This document shows positions 55,861 to 64,000 of a stretch of 64,000 nt of DNA, in pieces (position 1 is the stretch's first letter; each line of letters begins with the position of its first letter). The DNA comes from Avena insularis (taxonomy: Eukaryota; Streptophyta; Magnoliopsida; Poales; Poaceae), in the NCBI GenBank assembly GCA_023614405.1, contig CM042691.1:178408927-178472926 (forward strand), written 5' to 3'. Under the pieces are notes generated by a model. The model was not told the origin of the DNA and ran no database searches. It saw nothing but the letters and a program-made list of their open reading frames with translations. A program made the translations under genes and the position numbers.

Positions 55861-56151
55861 ATGGTCTTCGCCAATGACAAAGGCAAGAAGCCCGTGGAGG
55901 AGATAAAGTTGGAAGAACAAACCTCCGCAGGGGCAAGGGAAAGGAAACCTACTTTGGTAGGAGCAATTAACACTGGGGATGCTTTTTCTCATAACATGCA
56001 GGGAATCATAGCCTTCGGTCCAGACTTTAGATACTGCCTTGAGGAAGCGCAAGCCCTTCGAACCACTAACGAGTTTTGTGATAAGTACCATAAGATGTTG
56101 GAGGATTTTCTGACCCTAAACAAGGGAACTCCACCACCACCGAAGGAGTAA
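55861..56151 (+). CDS. Small conserved frame in Athila 3' region (short version)
   Basis: 96 codons, same start and end as the frame at 36158-36499, but lacking 17 residues of the coiled coil (an in-frame loss of 51 bp after CDKY). Substitutions elsewhere are few and introduce no stop. The function is unknown. Confidence 0.5.
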   Translation: MVFANDKGKKPVEEIKLEEQTSAGARERKPTLVGAINTGDAFSHNMQGIIAFGPDFRYCLEEAQALRTTNEFCDKYHKMLEDFLTLNKGTPPPPKE

Positions 56152-58110
56152 TTCCTCATCAGGTTTGGCATACCCTTGGCTTGTTCCAAGCTTGGGGGGA
56201 GTGTCGCGGTATCACCATCATTATCTTTCATATTTTACCTTTTTGGTGGATTCATAACTTTGGTAGAGGTGTTATCTTATAGTTTCGTTTGCATGTGGAA
56301 GTATCTCTCCTTTAGTTGATTATCTATGTATCCCTTGCGTGAGTGCCTTTATGGAATATTAATGAGAAGCTTCATCTTTTACTTTTTTCACTTCTTATTT
56401 TTAGTTTGCAATCTCTATTATATGATGGATGTTGTTGATCGTTATTCGAACCACTTTGGGAGCATCAAGTGGATCTAAATTGGTTTTGGCAAACCGAGTT
56501 CTGGTCAGTAGCAATACTTTTTGAGGTTTGAAAGAAAAAGATAAAAAGCTTACATGTATTTCGTATCATTTATTTTTCTTTCTTGTTGCCTCATAAGCTC
56601 AGTATTCTTTATTTAAGATCTTTTGTGTCTTCAAGGAAGATTGCATGTTTGGCTTTATTACTTGTATGTTTGCTTGTTTCTTTCAACTCTCTTGCTTGCT
56701 ACCCAGCCTTGCTAGCCAAAAACCTATTTTGAGAAGGAATACATCTCATGTTTCCAATCCCTTTGAACCAAAACCTTTGCCATTTGTGTCCACTATATCT
56801 ACCTATTAGCTTTTGCTATTCCAAGCAAATTATCAAGCTTCATCTATCTTTCGAATTAAAAACTATTTTGTTATGTGAAAACTAGTTAGTAAAGCTCTCA
56901 CGAACTTGATGGCACGCCTTATTTTCTTGCCCCTAATAGACTTGAACCATTGTGTCATCAAAGTTATATATGCTTGCATCTATACGTTGGAATTAGCAGA
57001 ACCGTGCTGTCACAGGGAACACTTTCAACATTGCACTTGTACCTTGTACATAGTTGATATCGTGCTCTTTTGTCTGTGGATGTCAACGGTGTGAAATAAA
57101 GAGGGAACTTGTAAGTCCATGGAGTCTGTATTATGTGTTAGAGAAACGCCTGGGCCGCTAGCCTAAGCCATGCCTAATCATGGTGGAAACTTGCAGCATT
57201 ACCATAGTGAGTTATCTATGAAGCATCCTCAATAAAAAGCTATACACATAGTAAATAAAAAGATCGCTGAGATGCTCATTGTCTGCTTGCCTTGTCATTT
57301 TGGTTATGGGATAGCTCCTGTACCATGTGTAAGGGGTACCCCGTTGGCGGTTCTCTATGATACAAATGTACTTACAATGACAAGAACATACTGGTAACTT
57401 AAGTTGAGTAGCATGATGAGTGGCCCTCATATTCAAGGGTCATGAGATTGCCAACTTATATTTCGTCAAGCATATACTCCATCTTTGTGCACTTTAACCT
57501 TAATCATCTCAAGATTCCTATGATAGGGTCCATGAGGGCTCAAAGCTAGTTAGTACCATAATCTTTTGGAAGCCCTTTATGACTTGTCATCTCTGCTTCC
57601 CTCTATGAAGGGACCTTTCTCCTATTTTCCAAGTTGAGTCAGTAAACCTACTTCCTCTCTATCTCCAGCAAGCATTTGAGTTGTTGTATTTCAAGCATTC
57701 ATATGGTGATTTATTTAATCATGTTCTTTATTCTTCCTTATTTGCACAAAACTCTTATCTATTGAGTATTACTTTGAAAGCCTTCATTGAAAAACCTTTT
57801 TGAGCAAAGAGTGCTCCTGTTATAAAACTTCTACAAACACCTTTTTATGAAACTGTTTGCCAGCTGTTCTCTCACCAAGAACAAGAGTTTGCCAATTCCA
57901 ATTATGATTTATCTTTATGCCTCTCTATTGTGAGTCATGTACTTGTTGCAAGATAAGTTATATAATGGTGAGTTGCTTTCTTCTATGATCTGTGTAATGG
58001 TAAGTGTTATTCTTCTTGTTCGTATTATTTTATCGATATTTCACTCCATAAACCTGTGGACATGTTTACTGAGCTCAGTTTTCGCTTGGGGACAAGCGAA
58101 GGTCTAAGCT
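56152..58110 (+). other. Athila 3' non-coding region
   Basis: T-rich sequence without a credible frame, colinear with 36500-38480. Nothing else recognised. Confidence 0.65.
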
Positions 58111-58120
58111 TGGGGGGAGT
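58111..58120 (+). other. Polypurine tract, Athila D
   Basis: TGGGGGGAGT immediately precedes the LTR start TGATACGTCC. Confidence 0.75.
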
Positions 58121-59623
58121 TGATACGTCCAATTTGCATCACCATTATATATCATAATTTGCCTCTATTCATTAATATATGTCTTATTATGAGGTATCAC
58201 TTATTTATTTTCCACTATTTTTGCATGTTGGATGACTCTGGGGATGGACTGTCGGAGTCTGGATTCTGATGAAAAAGGAGGTTTTATGATGCAATTTCGC
58301 GAGGATCAGAAAAATACCAGAAATATATGGGAAAAATATATTTTCCCAAAAGACTGAGGAAGCCAGAAGGGGAGGCGAAGAAGGGCCATAGGGGGCCCCC
58401 ACACCCCCTAGGTGAGGGCCCACCTTGCCCCGCGCCTAGGGCAGGTGTGGCCCACCTGGACGGCCTCTGACTCTGCCCTCTCGCCTATATCTTCCCTACA
58501 TAACCCTAACACTAGGGGGGCGACCACAGATAGATTTCCGCCGCCTCTGCAGGGCGGAAAACAGCGAGAGAGAAATATCTCTCCGGCAGACAGATTTCTG
58601 TCGGGGAAATTCCTTCCCGGAGAGGGGAGATCATCGCCATCAGCACCGTCATCAATCTAGGCTTCATCAGGATCATCATCATCATTCACACCATCATATC
58701 GACCAGCACCATCATCACCACTCCGTCCCGCTATAACAATTGTGTTGAATATTGCTTTAGTTCTTAGGGGAAACTTTCCCAGTGTTAATTACTATTGTAC
58801 TTGATGCTTGTGAGTGGAACCATTGGATTATTGTTTATGTTCAGATTGTTATTCATCACTATATCATCTTTGATCTTGATCCATATGATGTCTTGTGAGT
58901 AGTTCGTCTAGTTCTTGAGGACATGGGAGAAGTCATGTTGTCAGTAGTGGATTTGTGTTGAGTTATTATTCAATGGTTTAGTATTGAAGTTGTGCTTCTA
59001 TTCTTCTAGTGGTGTCATGTGAACGTCGACTACATGATAATTCACCATTTATGGGCCTAGGGGAATGCATTGTGTATTTGGCTACTAATTGTGGGGTTGC
59101 CGGAGTGACAGAAACCTAAACCCCCGTTAGGACACCTTTGCACAAGGGAGCATAGGATCTCAAAGTTTAAGGATGTGGTTAGGTTTATATCTTAATTACA
59201 TTCCTATAGTTGCGATGCTTGCAGGGGGTTTAATCACAAGTATGTATTAGTCCAATTAAGGTTGGTACATTAGCACAGGTTCACCCACACAACACTTACA
59301 ACACCAAAGAAGAGTACTTAGCTATATGAAGCGAAAGCACTTGACAGAATTCCCATGTGTCCTCGAGAACGTTTGGTCCTTATAAGTATTTCCACTGGCT
59401 TGTCCTTTGCTAAGAAAGGATTGGGCCACTTGCTATGTTTGTTCTTTATTACTTGCACTTTGTTTTGTTGCTTTATCAGAAAACCCCTGAAAATGTGTTT
59501 TCTAAGTATTTGCAGAGATTTCCTGCTCCATACCACTAGTCAACACCTTCTGCTCCTCGTTGGGACCGACACTCCTATTTATCGAAAGTACTGTGATACA
59601 CCCCCTATACTTGTGGGTCATCA
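58121..59623 (+). repeat. 3' LTR of Athila element D
   Basis: 1503 bp, starting TGATACGTCCAATTTGCATC and ending CTTGTGGGTCATCA. The start word and the overall layout match, from memory, the Athila LTRs of Triticeae such as Sabrina-like elements. Its first 450 bp are repeated at 38493-38958, and a scrap of it at 34331-34375. The following GGGTC would be the target duplication, but the left end of D is lost. Confidence 0.85.
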
Positions 59624-59963
59624 GGGTCCGATGGGTCGAAGGATGCCATTGGAGTTTGACGGTCTAGGAAACTAGGTCCTTTGGAATGGGGTCGTTCCGG
59701 GTTTGGTCTGCTGCAATGTCGTGGGTAAAACACGCAAAGAAGGGCATCACACACGCATAATTCCCAGAATTTTAGAAGGTTCATGCAGGACGGTGGCGGA
59801 GGTACTCAAGAGGATAAAAAACAGGTTTGTGCCGCAGGGAATTGAAACACTTAGAGTTTTACAAAACAGGTTTTGGGACCATACATAACTCTACCTAGGT
59901 TGGAATACGCGAGCTTATGGGTGCAAAGACTACTTCGGAGGAACGTCCAGAGTCTTGTTGCCG
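59624..59963. other. Unassigned stretch between Athila LTR and element G
   Basis: About 340 bp with no motif that I recognise. A short plus-strand frame (59703-59888) has no family features. It may be 3' sequence of element G gag, or a separate relic. Confidence 0.3.
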
Positions 59964-60572
59964 TTATGGGGTTAATGGTTTCTCCTCAGGTAGTGCTTTC
60001 TCGGGGGAAGAGGAGGTTCTGGGGATAGTGGCCTCCTGATTCTTTGGCCGAAGGGGCTCGTGGTTTCTTGCCCTCTTTCGATGCCGGAGCTTCTGCTTGT
60101 CTGGACATTTGCGGGCGAAGTGGCCCAGATCTCCGCAGGTATAACAAACGCTTTGCTTAGCTTCGGATCCCCCTTGGGCTTGCTTTGGGATCTTTACAGG
60201 GGCAGTGGATTTCTTGGCCTTTGCCTTGGTAGGAGTGTTGGCAAGACCATGTTGGTGGCACTCCCGGCTGAAATGACCCGGTTGATCACAGGAGAAACAT
60301 GTGCCTTTCTTGGAACGTCCTTCTCTTGATTTCTTCCCAATGTTGACACAGGTAAGTTGACGAGCCTTGCCAATCAGGAGATAAAGGGGGCAGTTGGCTA
60401 GGACATGGCCTTGAATTTCATAGAGGAAACATGTGACTAGTTGGGTGGGGCAATCCGTGGGAGGATGGACGACTCCACAGGTTGGGCAGTTGCCTAGGCA
60501 CTGGCTGGCTTGATGTCCTTCTTCACCGCAAGGGCTGCATGCCTTCTTCGGGGCTCCGATCCTCATGGCCAT
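59964..60572 (-). CDS. gag: gag C-terminal part with five zinc knuckles, element G
   Basis: 202 codons. In order: CSPCGEEGHQASQC (CCHC), CPTCGVVHPPTDC (CCHC with a three-residue C-H spacing), CFLYEIQGHVLANC (second Cys replaced by Tyr), CFSCDQPGHFSREC (CCHC) and CYTCGDLGHFARKC (CCHC), then a basic tail. Zinc knuckles bind element RNA during packaging. Most plant Gypsy gags have one; a string of five is unusual but known in some retroelements and in host RNA-binding proteins. The first Met may not be the true start, since the capsid part is not visible. Confidence 0.7.
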   Translation of the reverse strand: MAMRIGAPKKACSPCGEEGHQASQCLGNCPTCGVVHPPTDCPTQLVTCFLYEIQGHVLANCPLYLLIGKARQLTCVNIGKKSREGRSKKGTCFSCDQPGHFSRECHQHGLANTPTKAKAKKSTAPVKIPKQAQGGSEAKQSVCYTCGDLGHFARKCPDKQKLRHRKRARNHEPLRPKNQEATIPRTSSSPEKALPEEKPLTP

Positions 60573-61417
60573 ACTCCGGGGTTTTCTTGGGGTGATAAAA
60601 AATCTCTGGCTGTAGATCGAAACAGTGCTATGGAATTAGTCTTTAGAGTTCAAGGATAGAGGGACTAGCGAGCTATAACATTGGGGGGGGCTATGGTTGA
60701 CAATGATAGGTCAGCAGGGGATTATTGGAGTTGAGTGGAAAGATGCATTCTTTCCACCTTAGAGCTTTACTTGTGGTTGTCGGGTTTTCTTAGGTGGCCA
60801 TCCTAGTGAGGAGTGGTTTCCGGCTATGAGGTTGCGAGGGTTAGCGTCAGGATATGCCAACGAGGTGGTCAAACTTCAATATCGGATGATTCCTAGCAGA
60901 CAAGCAACACATTCCAATCATCAAACATGCACATGACGAGCAAACTGGGCATACCATAAGTACTAAGGAGGTTTCTACATGCCATAAAAGGGAATCCTAT
61001 TTTAGGGATCATAATCCTAAGTACAGACTTTACGGGGGTCTTAACTTCTGTCATGTCGTATTTTGTCGTCGGTGTCGTACTTGATTGATTTGGGGGCAAT
61101 GAAGGACTCCGTTGGTAGGGCAATCTTGTAGTTTCTTTCATCGTTGGTAGCTCCTTTGATTTGCTCATCTCGGTGTCTCTTCAACTCGGGATCTCCATCT
61201 CATAGTCTCCAAGTCGGACTTTGTTTGTGAAAACATATTAGTTGAAGTAGAAGAGATATAGAGTAATCCTATTTCAAATTGTTTATGTGAGAGAAGATGA
61301 GATAAGAAATCCTTCAAAAAGCTTTTGAGAAAATAGTTTTCGAAAACCGGGTGTTTTTCCAAAATAGTGGTTGTCATGTCTAACGTCCATGATAACTAAG
61401 GTCTCCTATAGTCATGA
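60573..61417 (-). pseudogene. Leader and degenerate 5' coding region, element G
   Basis: Between primer site and gag are two short frames without recognised domains (60893-61168 and 61165-61377). A gag capsid domain would be expected here but is not recognisable, so part is deleted or frameshifted. Confidence 0.4.
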
Positions 61418-61431
61418 TGGCTCTGATACCA
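61418..61431 (-). other. Primer binding site (initiator Met tRNA), element G
   Basis: On the minus strand TGGTATCAGAGCCA, identical to that of element C, lies four bases from the LTR. Confidence 0.88.
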
Positions 61432-61435
61432 GGTC

Positions 61436-64000
61436 TGTGGAACCCCGAATTTACGGTCCGGGAATACCTATTATGCATACAATTCACGTTCCCATGATCA
61501 GTGAGCCATGAGCATAATCGACCAGTATCATTACAACATCCATAAAGTAACGAGTACAAAACTTACAAAGTGGCCATTATGGCAACTACAACACAAGTAG
61601 CGGAATTCTTCAAGCGCAGAGCCCATGTCATGCCTTAACCTATAGGCAGCTGACTGGGAAGACGGCCTAGCTCGCATAGACATCAGCACCTTCGCCGCTT
61701 CTTAACATCTGTAGTATGGCCAAGTAAATAGCCAGGGCAATGCCGGTGAGTACTTTGAATGTACTCGCAAACCACCGAGACAAGGTAACAAAGATAATGC
61801 ATATTGGGTTGTGGCGAGATAGCTCTACACTATAGATGTTTCTGAAAAGTCTAACATTGGCATCTCTACATATTTGTTGAAAAAGATTTTTTGGAAAATA
61901 TGCCTCCTTTTAGAATGTCCGGATATCCCCATATCCTTGTTAAAAACTTGTTGAAAACAGTTTTATAGTAAATCCCCTTTTTAAAACATCCTCGACCTTT
62001 TCTGGTTAAAACCAAACTCGTTCTTCTCTTTCCTCGTGACCAAGTCACATCCTTTTTATTCATCTCAACATATCCCAAGGGTACTCCTAGCAATCACCTT
62101 TCCAACTGGACCGTGGACACGGATATTAAACTCTGCAGAGTTTGTGCACTTTACCCATAAGAACCAATACATCCACCGGGATACAACTACGGCCCGCTAC
62201 ACACGGAAGACGGGGGTTCGGATAATCAAACCTAGATTTTCATTTGTCCATCCCTAGCAACGGCGGCTTTTCCTTTTGGGTTGTACTCTCCAGCACGAGT
62301 ATGTGGCACGACGGCCATAGTCCTCCCTCCCGTACAAGCCTATTCCCCAAACCATAGTTTGGCATATAGTAATTTGACTCCACTTCCTTCCGTACTTACC
62401 AAAAAGTCATACCGTCTGCGAGAGACCCAATTGTTGCATCGGTACCTTGTTCATGACAGTCCGGATTTTAGGGGATTTCTCCCCTTTAGCGAGTATGAGC
62501 AGCCCTACGAGTTAAGCCCCAGCGACTGGGTAGTGTGGTTGCACAAATAAATTGTTCTAGTAAAGGCGTAGAACATCCCTTCTCTTTCTCTTGCTTGACT
62601 TTCTCTTCATCATCCTCATATCTTCTTTCGTAAAACCTCCACTTGGAAACGATGCCTCTTTCCAAGGGTTTTATTTTGAAAACTTTGTAGTAGGGTAAAA
62701 CCCAAAATAGTTTTAGCATTGAAAATCCATGGGTTCCAAGAGGGGAAATGGTAATCATCTTAGCCTCAATAAAGCGGTAAAATGGGTGTCAATAGGGTAG
62801 GTGTCCTAAGGGACACTCATCCATAACTTGGAGGAGCCAAGATACTCACACCTTTTATTTGAAACATACTATGCATTAAATCATGCGATTATAAAACAAT
62901 TGATAAAAAGGAGTAGGTTAACATAGGAGTTCAGGACTGGTGGCTTGCCTCTGACCAGCGATATGTGCCTTGACTTCCTTATGATACCAGAATACCAAAA
63001 GTGCCAATACCAATAATAAATAGAATAACCCAATGCCTCCTTCTTCCCAGCGTCTCACAACACAACTATCGCTGTTATCGAGCATACATGCAACCAAACA
63101 ATACACCAATCAATTCAAAGCATACAAGCATCAATACATACATCAAGCAACATAATTTTGCAATACATAAGACAGTAGGATGCTGGATGATTGGTTTGAT
63201 AAGATTAGTAAAAGATTTGGAGGCATAGGAAAACGGGATCCTTTTGGATTTAAAGTCTAGAAACTACCTAAGAGGGGGGTTTTGACCAATGGGTTGATCT
63301 GTATGATACCATTGTATAAAAGTGATACCATCAGATAGGTATTTATAAAATGAATCCAACAAAAGGGGTTTCACTATTTTATCAATTTCCAAAGATTTAT
63401 AATAGAGTGATTAAAACTCTAGTTTTAGGAAATAATTCACCAGAACTATTCCGGAGTTCCAAAAATCATTTCCTTGGGTGATTAGGGAGTATTTAGTGGA
63501 CTGATTCAAGATGAGTTGGAATCACCTCAAAACATTTACCATAAAGCCCTTGAGAAATTCCCAAAGATAGTATTGGATAAGATTTGTCTTTTTCATCATA
63601 TTTAACATACATAAGCTTTTGGTGTGATTCCAAGGGCACTGGTTAGGTACTGCTATGAATTTATAGAGCTACTGCTATGAATTTATTGGTGATTAAAACA
63701 TACATAGAACAGTATAATTCACTAGAATTCAACAGATGTTTATAAAATTGTGGGCTACTAGATTTTGAAATATATGGTTATGTGTGTCCAGTGGGAGTTG
63801 GAATTAGATCATAACCTCACTTGGTTTGACCTAGGAAATTTTCTAAAGGAATAAAAGGCCTGATTTTTTTATTTTTGCTACTAGTGATCTAGGAAGCAAA
63901 TGGGTATGGGGCCAATGGTACATGAAAGGTATGGATTATACCTTCCAGTAAAAATTGGTTTCAGGTCATTTGCATTAGTAAAACTTTCTGGAGATAATTA
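61436..64000 (-). repeat. 5' LTR of element G (partial)
   Basis: It begins at the primer side with TGTGGAACCCCGAATTTACGG (plus-strand reading) and continues for at least 2565 bp to the window edge. It has no credible frame. It ends in a G-type start that is not in the window. Confidence 0.7.

Larger units (their letters stand above)
20351..59623 (+). mobile_element. Athila-type element D, split by element E
   Basis: The left piece (about 20351-20682, gag) and right piece (53579-59623) are continuous once element E is removed; the TGGAT duplication and an uninterrupted gag reading frame show this. The right piece contains the rest of gag, a protease, a hydrophobic tail, about 3.2 kb of 3' non-coding sequence with a small conserved frame, a G-rich tract and a 1.5 kb LTR. 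The 5' LTR and gag N-terminus are missing. No reverse transcriptase, RNase H or integrase motif is present between protease and LTR, so D was non-autonomous or had lost pol before E inserted. Confidence 0.8.
59964..64000 (-). mobile_element. Ty3/Gypsy-type element G, 5' end, leaves window
   Basis: On the minus strand it has an LTR (61436 to beyond 64000), a Met-tRNA primer binding site (61418-61431), a leader region and a zinc-knuckle gag fragment ending at 59964. Pol is not present in the window. Orientation follows from the primer site. The family is undetermined; the leader style (CCATCATGACTATAGGAGACC after the primer site) resembles that of elements C and E. Confidence 0.7.

Noticed and set aside
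59703..59888. Short plus-strand frame after the Athila LTR
   Set aside because: There is no recognisable motif and no start context; it could not be tied to either neighbour.

Overview
This window is repeat-dense intergenic DNA from a large grass genome, most likely a cool-season grass (Pooideae, for example Triticeae or oat relatives). The evidence is a stack of nested plant LTR retrotransposons: Ty3/Gypsy elements of the Tat, Tekay-chromovirus and Athila types, a Copia-like relic, and one small CACTA DNA transposon. The Athila-type LTR starts TGATACGTCC, a start familiar from Pooideae repeats. I found no ordinary host gene, no tRNA or rRNA gene and no CRISPR array. The family and organism calls rest on protein motifs and memory of grass repeats; no database was searched.

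Layout, left to right. 1-1368 is a non-coding relic that looks Copia-derived. 1369-8314 is the 5' two thirds of a Tat-type Gypsy element (A, plus strand), interrupted at 6405-7813 by a non-autonomous CACTA transposon with an ACT target duplication. 8315-18131 is a Tekay-type chromovirus (C, minus strand) with a 3.97 kb LTR, inserted into the RNase H region of A; its 5' LTR stops after 230 bp. 18132-about 20350 is the LTR of another element (F), fused to a 5'-truncated Athila-type element (D, plus strand) whose halves lie at about 20351-20682 and 53579-59623. D is split by a second Tekay element (E, plus strand, 20683-53578) with a perfect TGGAT target duplication. The 3' LTR of E is present as three overlapping partial copies interleaved with a second copy of the 3' half of D (35323-38958). 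A second Tat element of the same family as A (B, minus strand, 39975-52965) sits inside that LTR with a CAGTT duplication. 59624-64000 holds an unassigned 340 bp stretch and the 5' end of another Gypsy element (G, minus strand) that leaves the window.

The inferred order of events is: Copia relic, then A, then CACTA and C, then F and D, then E, then duplication and deletion in the E LTR, then B.

The most interesting content is in B. Between pol and the 3' LTR, on the strand opposite gag-pol, it carries a six-exon gene (40940-44530). The product has a grass 'putative gypsy type transposon' N-terminal domain, a basic low-complexity middle and a coiled-coil C-terminus. One of its introns holds a tandem array of five units, each resembling the element's own polypurine tract in reverse complement. 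Other points of interest are an extra open frame upstream of gag in both Tekay elements; identical disabling lesions shared by the two Tekay copies; a stop codon at the same protease/RT boundary in both Tat copies; a D element that lacks reverse transcriptase and integrase but keeps gag-protease, a hydrophobic tail and a small conserved 3' frame; and a gag with five zinc knuckles in G.
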